Source: Tritrichomonas musculus
Taxonomy: Eukaryota > Parabasalia > Tritrichomonadida > Tritrichomonadidae
DNA: 64,000 nucleotides
Direction: 5' to 3'
Assembly: GCA_039105265.1 (NCBI GenBank)
Contig: JAPFFF010000009.1
Coordinates: 2,232,001 to 2,296,000, forward strand
Part shown: piece by piece, positions 51,796 to 61,510 of the stretch
Layout of the letters: each line of letters begins with the position of its first letter
How positions within the stretch are numbered: the first letter of the stretch is position 1
Notes under the pieces: model-generated
Seen by the model: only the letters and a program-made list of their open reading frames with translations
The model's database searches: none
Told to the model about the DNA's origin: nothing
Translations under genes and position numbers: made by a program

Positions 51796-52468
51796 GATCA
51801 ACCGCCAAAAAAATGTCAGAAAAATAATATTTTAATTTTTTTTAAAAATAAATAGATAGTTTTGTTCTTCATTTCATAAGCTTTGATTTGAAATATTTTA
51901 TTTTGGAATTCATCTGCACATTCATAAATGGCGGACACTTTTAATTTGAAGATATAAATTTGACCTTTTTTAATCGTCAAAAGTTAAAATCTTAAATAGA
52001 TTGGATATTTTGGGAAAAATTATTCGTAGAACATGAAAATATATCATGTACAATGTATTAAGCTAATAAAAAAGACAAAAGACTTGTTATTTGAATAACA
52101 GTTAAAGTCTCATTTTTTTTTTCGCATAACATGTCATGATAACTTTCATTGTCCGCCATTTATGAATGAATTGATGAAATTAAATAAAAACAATTTTTAA
52201 AAAATAAGGTTATATTAATCTTTATTTTTTAATATATGGATTAAAATAAAACACATTATTTATTAAAATATATATATAGTTTTCATATGACATGTCATGA
52301 CAAATACATTCGTCCGCCATTTATGAATGTACAGTTGAAATCAGATAAAAATATTTTTTATAAAATGTATTTTTATTACACTTTAAATCCCCATATTTAT
52401 TTAAAGCCAAACTCAAATTTTTCCTCTCTCTTTAAAAATTTGACAATTTTTTGGCGGTTGATCCCCCT
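51796..52468. mobile_element. 673 bp TIR element with 9 bp target duplication
   Basis: Left end GATCAACCGCCAAAAAAATG; right end on the other strand AGGGGGATCAACCGCCAAAA. Flanks ATAGAATTT on both sides (51787-51795 and 52469-52477), a perfect 9 bp duplication. Inside, the word CATAAATGGCGGAC occurs once and its complement GTCCGCCATTTATGAATG twice (about 52152 and 52312), with ACATGTCATGA nearby twice. No ORF. A 9 bp target suggests a MULE-type origin. Confidence 0.75.
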
Positions 52469-52662
52469 ATAGAATTTGGTTGATTTGACTTATTGAAAAA
52501 GTTGATAGAAAAAGAAACATAAAGACACAATAGATTTTATTAAAATATAAAAAATGACTGCAATATAATAAATTTATATCAAAAAAATTGATTTAATTAA
52601 CATACTTTGCTCTTCAAAAGGATTTGGAAAAGAAATATTTTTTATTAATAAGTTGAATGTAT

Positions 52663-53982
52663 GGGGCAATGGTATGCTAATACACCACTTTTTCTGAGAA
52701 AACTTTTTGAGAGGAATTGTGAAGAAATTTTTCAACTTTTTGTGAGATTTTTTTGGCGCTTTATTTTCCAAAAACTTTAATTTATATTTATTATTTTGAG
52801 TAATGAATGAATGATTCCGATATTCAAATGACGACGATGTTCGAAGAATTGCGGGACTCGAATGACGACGATTCTCAAAGAAATACGGGACTCGAATGAC
52901 GACGATTCTCAAAGAAATACGGGACTCGAATCTGATAGTGATTATGAATTTTAATTAACGAAGATTAGTAAATAATATTTAAATCTTTAATTAAAATATT
53001 ATATAATATATTCTTTATTATTTTAAATTCTAATTCATCATTGAAATTTTTTTCTTCTTGGTTTGAACTTCTTCTTCTTTGTTTGAACTTCTTCTTCTTT
53101 GTTCGAACTTCTTCTTCTTTGTTTGAACTTCTTCTTCTTTGTTTGAACTTCTTCTTCTTTGTTCGAACTTCTTCTTCTTGGTCTGAAATACTTCTTCTTT
53201 GTTCGAACTTCTTCTTCTTTGTTTGAACTTCTTCTTCTTTGTTTGAACTTCTTTTTCTTTGTTCGAACTTCTTCTTCTTTGTTCGAACTTCTTCTTCTTT
53301 GTTCGAACTTCTTCTTCTTTGTTTGAACTTCTTCTTCTTTGTTTGAACTTCTTCTTCTTGGTCTGAAATACTTCTTCTTTGTTCGAACTTCTTCTTCTTT
53401 GTTTGAACTTCTTCTTCTTTGTTCGAACTTCTTTTTCTTTGTTCGAACTTCTTCTTCTTTGTTTGAACTTCTTCTTCTTTGTTCGAACTTCTTCTTCTTT
53501 GTTTGAACTTCTTCTTCTTTGTTTGAACTTCTTCTTCTTTGTTCGAACTTCTTCTTCTTTGTTTGAACTTCTTCTTCTTTGTTTGAACTTCTTCTTCTTT
53601 GTTCGAACTTCTTCTTCTTTGTTTGAACTTCTTCTTCTTGGTTTGAACGTCTTCTTCATTTGAACATCTTTTTCGTCGTCATTCGAGTCGCGTATTTCTT
53701 TGAGAATCTTCGTCATTCGAGTCCCGTATTTCTTTGAGAATCGTCGTCATTCGAGTCCCGTATTTCTTTGAGAATCGTCGTCATTCGAGTCCCGCAATTC
53801 TTCGAACATCGTCGTCATTTGAATATCGGAATCATTCATTCATTACTCAAAATAATAAATATAAATTAAAGTTTTTGGAAAATAAAGCGCCAAAAAAATC
53901 TCACAAAAAGTTGAAAAATTTCTTCACAATTCCTCTCAAAAAGTTTTCTCAGAAAAAGTGGTGTATTAGCAAACCATTCCCC
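52663..53982. mobile_element. 1.32 kb foldback element around a minisatellite
   Basis: Long inverted repeats of about 260-270 bp (52663-52930 and 53713-53982) differing at few positions. Ends GGGGCAATGGTATGCTAATA and, on the other strand, GGGGAATGGTTTGCTAATAC. Flanks GAATGTAT (52655-52662) and GAATGAAT (53983-53990), an 8 bp target with one mismatch. The inner edges of both arms hold two to four tandem copies of a unit of about 34 bp with GACTCGAATGACGACGATTC. Between the arms sits a 20 bp minisatellite. Frames of the arms are open but mirror each other, so they are not genes. Confidence 0.75.
53050..53656. repeat. 20 bp minisatellite, about 30 copies
   Basis: Unit GTTTGAACTTCTTCTTCTTT, mostly alternating with the T-to-C variant GTTCGAACTTC. 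Because 20 is not a multiple of 3, three units (60 bp) encode 20 residues, and several frames on both strands are open throughout, giving a Lys/Arg/Glu-rich frame on minus and a Leu/Phe-rich one on plus. Two copies carry the same GGTCTGAAATA variant (about 53180 and 53360), spaced 180 bp apart, which shows block duplication. Confidence 0.85.
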
Positions 53983-53990
53983 GAATGAAT

Positions 53991-54639
53991 GCACTAAAAG
54001 ATTAAAAAAATGTGCACTACTCTCGGACCATAGATTTATTCTTCCACATTATTTACATAAACCATATATAACATATTAACTTATTTTTTATGTTTTGGCT
54101 GCAAAATAAGTATTAAATTTAGAATAAAATGATTTTCATAGTTCTTATTAAAAAGCTTGTTGAATTCAATAGTTTAAGAAATAATTAATTAATAAATATA
54201 TTAAAAGATAAATGAGTAAAATAATTATAACAACCATTTTAATTTATTAAAATTAAATTTTAAATGATATTAAATAATATTTAATTGGAAAAGAATATAT
54301 TGTACTAGGATATACTCACAACTATTTATTGAATTCTGTAAAATTTTGAAGATTTTTTTTTTATTTCCAGTCCAATGCTTCGTTTTCTTGATACATCGTT
54401 AACTAGCATTTAGGGAGAATGTTTTTGTAATTCTCTTTTATGACTATTTACTAAGAAATTGAAAATTCTTATGAAGATAAAGAAATAATTTATTGAATTC
54501 TTAACTTATCACTTCTATTTAGGTCAAAATTGTTCATGTAATTTGCTTTTATCAACTTAAAATCAGGATAATTATATTTTTTACAAACATAAAATTTTAC
54601 CAGTATGGTTAAATAAAAGGCCAATTTAGTATTCTATAA
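53991..54639. other. AT-rich spacer upstream of the Rab gene
   Basis: About 650 bp with no gene. GGCCAATTTAGTATTC at 54619-54634 lies directly before the Rab ATG and resembles the element before the TPR-armadillo gene. Confidence 0.45.
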
Positions 54640-55266
54640 ATGAGAACAAATGCAATAAGCGCAACTTATAAAATTGTTGTTGTTGGACCATCAGGAGTAG
54701 GAAAAACTGCACTTGTTCAACGTTTAGTAGAAGGATCTTTTCAATCTGAAACACAAAGTACAGTCGGAGTCGAATTTAAATCTTATATTGTTCATCTCGA
54801 TAATCAAAATATTAAATTACAGATATGGGATACAGCTGGTCAAGAAAGATTTAAATCTGTTTCAAAAGCATATTTTAGGAATGCTATTGGCGCTATTTTA
54901 GTATATGACATTTCAAATTTAGTTACTTTTGATGATTTATCTATATGGCTGACTGACTTACAACAATTATGCATCCCTAATGCATTTATCCTTCTTGTTG
55001 GCAATAAGTCTGATCTAGAAAGTTCTAGACAAGTTGGTATCCAACAAGCACAAGATTATGCGGAACAGAACCATCTCGAATATCTTGAAGCTTCAGCATT
55101 AAATGGTAATAATGTTACAGAGACTTTTACAAGATTAACATACGGAATTATTAATAAAGTTAAAAATGGACAGATTCAAGTTAATCCTATGGCCTCAAAA
55201 AGCTCTCCATTCAAAGTCGAACCAGATCTAAAAGAAGAACAAAACACAGAAAGCAAATGCTGTTAA
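54640..55266 (+). CDS. Rab-family small GTPase (Rab4/14/2-like)
   Basis: 208 residues, ATG 54640. All GTPase motifs: P-loop GPSGVGKT (16-23), switch I Thr in QSTVGVEFKS (~51), WDTAGQERFKSVS (63-75), GNKSD (121-125) and EASAL (150-154). The RabF-type YFRNAIGAILVYDIS (78-92) identifies Rab rather than Ras or Rho. Ends in CC for double geranylgeranylation. No catalytic substitution seen (Gln68 present in AGQE). It controls a vesicle-transport step; the subtype is uncertain. A TBC gene starts 85 bp downstream on the same strand. Confidence 0.93.
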   Translation: MRTNAISATYKIVVVGPSGVGKTALVQRLVEGSFQSETQSTVGVEFKSYIVHLDNQNIKLQIWDTAGQERFKSVSKAYFRNAIGAILVYDISNLVTFDDLSIWLTDLQQLCIPNAFILLVGNKSDLESSRQVGIQQAQDYAEQNHLEYLEASALNGNNVTETFTRLTYGIINKVKNGQIQVNPMASKSSPFKVEPDLKEEQNTESKCC

Positions 55267-55351
55267 GAAAAAGTTTTACTCCAATTAAATTTTGTTTTAA
55301 CTTTTTGAAAAGTAAAATTTGTGTATCATATTCAATTAAAATTTTTTTTCA

Positions 55352-56392
55352 ATGTCTTTTTTACCATTTTGCTGGCTTGTTCCAGGCGACCCTGGCCCTT
55401 TTCCAGCACCATTTAATAGAACTTTTGATGATTTTGAAAGGTTTAAGAAATGGTTTACTCATTTAACATCAATAAAAAATCCTGAAAAAAAAGATGCAAT
55501 TCAAGCAATCGTTTTAACATATGAAACTATAAAAAAAGAAAATACTGAAATATTTTCAATCAATTGCATCGAAGTTAAACCCAGAAATCCACTTCATCAA
55601 AGAATGAGAGTTGACATTTTAAACACGATCTATAAGATTAAAAAATATCATGATTTACCTCTTTCTCCACCTATAAATGAAGATATAATTGAAAACATAA
55701 TTGGGCGAATATTAGTTTATGCGCATTTAAATGGAATTGAATATCATAAAGGATTTTGCGAACTTGTTTTACCTATTATGCATGTCTATTATTATGGCGT
55801 GTTGCAGTCAGAAGTACTCGAATATAGCATGCCATTTATTGAAGCAATTGTGGCTGATTCATTTGTGAGATTAATGAGTAGCCCACTATATAATCATTAT
55901 GATATTTTCCCTCCTTCAAAATCCATAAATTCACTTTTAAATCAACTTATTGAATATATTAAACCATATCAAATTTATCAAATGATTAAAAATGGAAAAA
56001 TAGAACCACAATTTTTTGCATCTAGATGGATAAAAACCATTTTTATTCAAGACATTGATTTTTCAGAAGTAATAAAAATATGGGATTATCTTTTTGAAAA
56101 AAGTGTTTTGAAAATATCTTCATCTCAGTCTTTATCCTTATCTCAATCATCATTAAATTCATCACAAAAAATATATCCTTCTTCATCAATGCAAGAAATA
56201 TCTCATCCTTTTAATAAGTTTCATCATAATATTACTTTACTTTGTGCTGCATGCGTTCTTGAGAGAGAACAAGCTTGTAAAGAATTAAATGCGTATGAAT
56301 ATCTCGAGAAAATTCAAGAAATAGATGATTTAACTGCTGAGACAATCATTTCACGAATTAAAAGTCTAAACATTGACCCAGATTTGCTTTAG
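55352..56392 (+). CDS. TBC (Rab-GAP-like) domain protein lacking both catalytic fingers
   Basis: 346 residues, ATG 55352. A helical TBC fold in the order of TBC1D13-type proteins: RMRVDILNTIYKIKKY (85-100; IxxDxxR motif with D88 but Asn91 for Arg), ILVYAHLNGIEYHKGFCELV (120-139; YxQG motif reads Y131-H-K-G, Lys for the Gln finger), FASRWIKTIFIQDIDFSEVI and IWDYLFEK. A Ser/Gln-rich insert (SSSQSLSLSQSSLNSS) separates the last helices. Without Arg and Gln it should not speed GTP hydrolysis in the usual way and may instead bind a Rab. The start MSFLPFCWLVPGDPGPFPAP gives an unusual Pro-rich beginning; no better start exists. Confidence 0.7.
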   Translation: MSFLPFCWLVPGDPGPFPAPFNRTFDDFERFKKWFTHLTSIKNPEKKDAIQAIVLTYETIKKENTEIFSINCIEVKPRNPLHQRMRVDILNTIYKIKKYHDLPLSPPINEDIIENIIGRILVYAHLNGIEYHKGFCELVLPIMHVYYYGVLQSEVLEYSMPFIEAIVADSFVRLMSSPLYNHYDIFPPSKSINSLLNQLIEYIKPYQIYQMIKNGKIEPQFFASRWIKTIFIQDIDFSEVIKIWDYLFEKSVLKISSSQSLSLSQSSLNSSQKIYPSSSMQEISHPFNKFHHNITLLCAACVLEREQACKELNAYEYLEKIQEIDDLTAETIISRIKSLNIDPDLL

Positions 56393-57411
56393 AATTCCTA
56401 TTTTTTATAATGCTTCCTATCTGAAAAAGCAAAATTGGTTAACAAAAAATATTTATTTTTTCTTAACCATCCTTTTGTTTACTTTACAACATTTCAATTC
56501 AAAAGGAAATCTGGAAATTTTTTATAACCAGCATTTGCCAAAAAAAAAAATATTAAATAGTGATAATCGTGTAAATAAATATTATCAATCGATATTTCTT
56601 TTTTTAGTTTCAATTTATTGCAATTTCATCAACAGTATTTGGAGTTCTTGGGAAATTTAAAATTTCATAAAATTATTTCAATATTCACAATTTTGATATA
56701 ATTTTATAGAAAAATTAGCATTCAAATTATCTATTATATCTTAAAAAATTCTGCTTTTTTCTCTAAAAAAATACTATTATACTTTTAACCAATTGCTAGT
56801 TAATAAATTAAAAAATGCATCAATGAAAGATTTCATTAAAAACATTAAGAAGCTCGTTAAATTTAATAATTTTATATTTTTCTGAATTCTTAATTATTTT
56901 ATATCTCAATAAATTATATATACAGAATAATAATTATAAAAAATAATTTATAATTTTTTAATAATAATAATAATAATCAATAGATTAATCAATTATGCAA
57001 AAGTTAATTAAGATATTTAGCAAATAAAAAATAATAAAAAAAATAATTTTTTTTTTTTTTTAAAATACAAATATCATGCAAAAAAACTTTTATTTAATTT
57101 TTCAATTTAATATATTAAAATAAAAAATATTATATTAATAAAAAAGTAAATTAAAATTTATCAATTTAGTATTATAAGCTGAATATTAAAGTTTTTTCAA
57201 AAATTTTATATTAAAAATATGATTGTTTTGAAATTTTGAGAAATTATTTATTATTCACTGATTTTATTTTTATCGGTTTCTTAAAAGGTCAATATAAAGG
57301 TGAATGCAATTATTTAATTAAAAAAAGTTAAGTGATACCATACAAATAATTATTAAACGGTCACAATTTTGTAAAAGAAATTGTTGGCCAATTATTTTTA
57401 ATCATTGTATA
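56393..57411. other. AT-rich spacer
   Basis: About 1 kb between genes of the same strand. The frame at 56373-56660 overlaps the TBC stop and is composed of Phe/Ile/Asn/Lys codons, so I treat it as chance. TTGGCCAATTATTTTTAATC lies at 57384-57403, about 20 bp before the next start. Confidence 0.45.
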
Positions 57412-59112
57412 ATGAGTACAACATTATCTCTTGCAGGTGCACAACAAAGAAAAGAATTTGGTGTCGAAAAGATGAAACATCAAAGGTATGAAGATGCTAT
57501 TCAAGATTTTAAGATGGTAGTTGAAAATTTTCTTGTTGATAATGATCAAAAAGCAGGTCTTAAAATGCTTTGCTATAATCAAATGGCCCTTTGCTACATA
57601 GAACTCGGCGATTATACCCAAGCTACTATTGCTTCTGGCGAAGCCATCACATTATTCGATTTAATGAGACCAGGAGAATTAGAAAAGAAAGTTCATAGGA
57701 AAAATGATCCTTTATTCCAACATTTTCATACATCGTTTGTTCGCAGAGGACAAATTTTTGAAAAACAGAAAAAATATCAAGAAGCACTTAACGAATACAG
57801 AAAGGCTTTGGCTTTAACTTCAAAAGGTGAAGCAAATCAGAGAATTCAAGATGTTCTTGTTCAGTTTGGCATCCCTCCTGTAGATCAAAACGATCCAAAA
57901 CTAAAACCATTTAGCGATGTATTGCCACTTGAAAATTTGTTCAACTCAGAGAAGCTCACTGAGTCATTCCGTGGAATTATTGATGTTCTTGGCCATTCAG
58001 ATTTAACTCGTGAACAACTTGCTTATATAGACCAAAGTGGCGTGACACAAGCTCTTTTAGGAATATTAAACTTTCATATGAAATCAGAATTGCTAGTTGA
58101 TATTGCTTTAACAGTTACAAACTTCCTCGATAAAAATGGATGCACTCACTCATGGGCTAATGCAGATGTTTTGATTGCAATTTTAAATGAATATCACGAC
58201 AATTCTGGAATCATTTCCGACCTTTTAACTACTTTTGCATGCTGCCCCAAAGAAAAATATGGAGCATTTGCCAGAAAAGATGTTTTCGATCATCTTCTTG
58301 AAGCATTCGACCTTGAACTTAAGGAAGATGAACTTGATGGCATTTTCTACTTTATGTTCAATATATTAACTGCTCAAGGTGATGCCATTGCATACCTTGA
58401 AGGAACCAAAATACTTGACTATGCTATGAAGAAGAGAACACTTAACTCAATGCTCATCATTAGCAGACTTTCACTCAGCCCTTCATTCATTGAACAAATC
58501 AAAGTTAATGGCGCTATTGACTGGGCTTTCGAATTCCTTAACGAAAGTAACACATCTGGCCTTAACATTGGCATATCAACATTAATATTAAGACAAGTTC
58601 AAACTCATCCTGAAGAAAATGAAAAATTCAAGATCGAAGAATTTGCTGATCGTTGCTTCACAGAAATTATGCCAGCAATCAAAGCCAACACTAAAAACTT
58701 CAAGAACATGAACGATTTACTTGAATTCATGATTCCACTTGTCAAAATTTCACCTAAATCAGTTGGACCATCAAACATTATTCTTGCAGCATCAGCCGCT
58801 CTTGCTGTTAACAATGAAAATGCTGGCTTAATTTTGACATGCTTAAGCTTCTTGTATGAATGCGCTCATCAAGGATTAATTCAAGAATTATCAAGCTCAA
58901 AGCTTCCACTCAGCTCAGTCATGAAGACTCTTGAAAAATTCCCTAAGAACCAAACTGTTGTCGAAAAGACAGTTGGCTTTGCTTGCTTGATGAATCATCC
59001 AAACAAAGAAAAACTTTTACAAGCTGCTCTTATGCAATTTCCAAAATCAGATTTTTTGAAACCATTTACTCATATTTTAACACAATATGCTTTGCCACAA
59101 AATACCAAATAA
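57412..59112 (+). CDS. TPR-armadillo protein (UNC-45-like layout)
   Basis: 566 residues, ATG 57412. Residues ~8-60 and ~105-150 are TPR-like helical pairs (KEFGVEKMKHQRYEDAIQDF, then ALCYIELGDYTQATIASGEA and RRGQIFEKQKKYQEALNEYR). Residues ~175-560 are ARM-like helices (LVDIALTVTNFLDKNG, LILTCLSFLYECAHQGLI). TPR followed by ARM repeats is the layout of UNC-45 myosin chaperones, but no UCS signature could be confirmed, and the chain is shorter than UNC-45. Could be a chaperone adaptor. GC-ending codons are frequent in the second half, suggesting good expression. Confidence 0.65.
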   Translation: MSTTLSLAGAQQRKEFGVEKMKHQRYEDAIQDFKMVVENFLVDNDQKAGLKMLCYNQMALCYIELGDYTQATIASGEAITLFDLMRPGELEKKVHRKNDPLFQHFHTSFVRRGQIFEKQKKYQEALNEYRKALALTSKGEANQRIQDVLVQFGIPPVDQNDPKLKPFSDVLPLENLFNSEKLTESFRGIIDVLGHSDLTREQLAYIDQSGVTQALLGILNFHMKSELLVDIALTVTNFLDKNGCTHSWANADVLIAILNEYHDNSGIISDLLTTFACCPKEKYGAFARKDVFDHLLEAFDLELKEDELDGIFYFMFNILTAQGDAIAYLEGTKILDYAMKKRTLNSMLIISRLSLSPSFIEQIKVNGAIDWAFEFLNESNTSGLNIGISTLILRQVQTHPEENEKFKIEEFADRCFTEIMPAIKANTKNFKNMNDLLEFMIPLVKISPKSVGPSNIILAASAALAVNNENAGLILTCLSFLYECAHQGLIQELSSSKLPLSSVMKTLEKFPKNQTVVEKTVGFACLMNHPNKEKLLQAALMQFPKSDFLKPFTHILTQYALPQNTK

Positions 59113-59237
59113 TATTTTTATTGAAAATCGCAGGTGAATATTATTAATAAAAAAGAAAAAAAATATTTGGAAAAATTTTTTTACATCAAAAACACATCAA
59201 ATTTTTTTTGTTTAATAATGCTCACTTAAAATTAATA

Positions 59238-61427
59238 ATGACAACAAAAAGAGTCTATGCAATGCCCATCATGCCTCCATTTATAAATAGAATGAATAGT
59301 GACTTTATCACGAACAAACAGCAGAAATTGGTGAAAGGATTTATACCAATCATTCACCAAAGATTTCGTTCTTTTAAGTTAGATATACCGAAACTATATA
59401 CAATTTCTGATGAAGAGTTTTCATCTACAGTAAAATTTGTAATTGAACAAGTTTATGGCACAGGTGAGTTACCTCCAGATTATAATCAAAAAATTATTTT
59501 TTTCCAGGCTTCATCAAAAACATTTAATTACAATTTTATAAATAATACCATATATGAAACACTAAGATGCGTATGCCAAAAAGAAATTACGAGTTTTGGT
59601 CAATGTGAAAATATTAAACAAATATCACATAATTGGTGCAAAATATGTGAAATATCTAGCAAAATAGAATATATAATATATTACCTACCACATGATAAAA
59701 GCATTATTGATATTTTATGCGAACTATTTAAAGAACTAATTAGCTCTGAGCAAAAGCAGAAAATAGTGCAGGTTGTAATTCATGATTTTGCAAAATTTGA
59801 AAAAGAAGAATTACATGATATGAAAGAAGCATTTGATTTTCTTTGCAAAGTTGAAATATATTCTGACGATTTCCATTCAAAAATCGAATCAACAGTATTA
59901 AGCTATTTCGAAACAGTTAAAAGCACAATCGGACAAATTACTTTATCAGAAAAACTTCATTCTTTATCAGACACAACAAATTTCCTAGTCCATTTTTCAT
60001 CATTTATATTGAAAGTAGATGAAATTAAAAGATTGACTTGTGAATTGAATAATAATTATTCAAATTTTATTTTTGAATATCTAGAGAAAGAACTCCCAAA
60101 CTTAATTGAATTCCATCAAATTCAAGAGATCAAAACATTTTTAAAGGCTTCAAATACTGTAAATAATTCTTTTAAATTTACTGAATTATTAAATATATCT
60201 TTTAGTAAATATGCCGAAAACTTATTAAAAACAAATTCAAACTCCGGTTTATTTCGGATTTTAAATGATATCACTAATTATCTTCTTGATTTATGCAATG
60301 CTCTAGGAAAACGAACAAGTGATATCTTAATTCAATCTTTTCGCAAAATTGCTAATAAAAATTCATATCAAATTGCCTCAATAGTCGCATTTGGGATAGA
60401 TAATATAATCAGAAATCAATTAGAATTTAATATTTCTACGATTTTTTTTCTATTCAAATTATTGGAATCAAAAGATACTTTCGAGGCATATCATGCAAAT
60501 CTTTTGATGAAACGAATTAGGCATAATAATGGAGATATATTACTCCCAGATTTAATGCTGGTAGATGAAATAAGGTCATATTGTGGTGATTTTTATACCA
60601 AGAGATTTGATTTATTAATCAATGGTGCGGATTTTTCAAAAAGATGTTTTGATTCTTTTTGCAATGAATTTGATGTACCTGACGTTTTCAATGTTTTTTT
60701 ATTAAATTCAAACTTGATGTCAGTTTTTTCCACAAATCTGAGCGATCAAAGCGAAGTTGAAAAACTTCCTCAAGTAGCCAAGATAATATCAGAACAATAT
60801 TTTGCCTTTTTGCGAGATAACTATCCAAACCGAAAATTTCAATGGTGCTTACAGCTGACAGAAGTTGAATTAAAATGCACCATCAATGACAATAACAGCA
60901 TTCCTAATCCTATTAACGATGATAAATCAGATATATACTACCACAATGAACTCATTGTTAAATGCAATGCATACTGTGCGTCATTTATTTTATCTTTTAA
61001 TGATAAAATTGCTCAAACATTACAGGATATACATGAAAAAACAAAATTAAACGAAGACGAAATCGAGACTCTTTGCTCAATGCTAATTTCACCAAAAATA
61101 GGTCTTATTCGAAAAGTTGACAACCAATATTATATTAATTATGCTACAAAAAAGAATATAATCAAAATCCCAACATTAACTTCAATTAGTTCATCAATTG
61201 ATGAAGAAGAGCACAGAAATCATATACTTGATAATCAAATTGATTGCTTAATTATTAAACTTTTAAAAAATCAAAGATGCATTCATAAAAAAGATCTTTT
61301 CCAAAACATAGTTAATGAAATAGGTAACCAAGTCACTGAAGAAAGATATACAAAGAGGATTGAAAATTTAAAAAGAAAATACTTTCTTTCCGAGAGTGAA
61401 TATGAAACGATCAATTATATTCCATAA
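59238..61427 (+). CDS. cullin-family protein, divergent
   Basis: 729 residues from ATG 59238 (MTTKRVYAMPIMPPF); the frame is open ten codons earlier from a TTG only. Long helical cullin repeats fill the first ~400 residues. Then the cullin-homology region: EAYHANLLMKRIRHNNGDIL (usual FExxYxxxLAxRLL), a beta segment CLQLTEVELKCTINDNN, and the winged-helix C-terminus with LDNQIDCLIIKLLKNQRCIH, RIENLKRKYFLSESEYETI. In canonical cullins this is VRIMK, where the Lys receives NEDD8; K677 in IIKLLK is the candidate. The N-terminal adaptor site is too divergent to decide between CUL1 and CUL3. Scaffold of RING ubiquitin ligases. Confidence 0.8.
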   Translation: MTTKRVYAMPIMPPFINRMNSDFITNKQQKLVKGFIPIIHQRFRSFKLDIPKLYTISDEEFSSTVKFVIEQVYGTGELPPDYNQKIIFFQASSKTFNYNFINNTIYETLRCVCQKEITSFGQCENIKQISHNWCKICEISSKIEYIIYYLPHDKSIIDILCELFKELISSEQKQKIVQVVIHDFAKFEKEELHDMKEAFDFLCKVEIYSDDFHSKIESTVLSYFETVKSTIGQITLSEKLHSLSDTTNFLVHFSSFILKVDEIKRLTCELNNNYSNFIFEYLEKELPNLIEFHQIQEIKTFLKASNTVNNSFKFTELLNISFSKYAENLLKTNSNSGLFRILNDITNYLLDLCNALGKRTSDILIQSFRKIANKNSYQIASIVAFGIDNIIRNQLEFNISTIFFLFKLLESKDTFEAYHANLLMKRIRHNNGDILLPDLMLVDEIRSYCGDFYTKRFDLLINGADFSKRCFDSFCNEFDVPDVFNVFLLNSNLMSVFSTNLSDQSEVEKLPQVAKIISEQYFAFLRDNYPNRKFQWCLQLTEVELKCTINDNNSIPNPINDDKSDIYYHNELIVKCNAYCASFILSFNDKIAQTLQDIHEKTKLNEDEIETLCSMLISPKIGLIRKVDNQYYINYATKKNIIKIPTLTSISSSIDEEEHRNHILDNQIDCLIIKLLKNQRCIHKKDLFQNIVNEIGNQVTEERYTKRIENLKRKYFLSESEYETINYIP

Positions 61428-61510
61428 ACAACTTTAACCTTTGATATTATTACTAAATAAAATATTTAAACACAATTATAAATAATATAAATAATAAAAT
61501 TGTTAACAAT

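Noticed and set aside
52574-52912. Frame shared by both arms of the foldback element (also 53734-53988 on plus) as a duplicated gene
   Set aside because: The two frames are mirror copies within the inverted arms; composition is not protein-like and the frame ends at element borders.
53030-53716. 228-codon Lys/Arg/Glu-rich frame as a protein gene
   Set aside because: It lies entirely in the 20 bp minisatellite and one arm of the foldback element; a 20 bp period keeps several frames open by construction.
56373-56660. 95-codon frame after the TBC gene
   Set aside because: Overlaps the TBC stop in another frame and consists of A/T-rich codons only.
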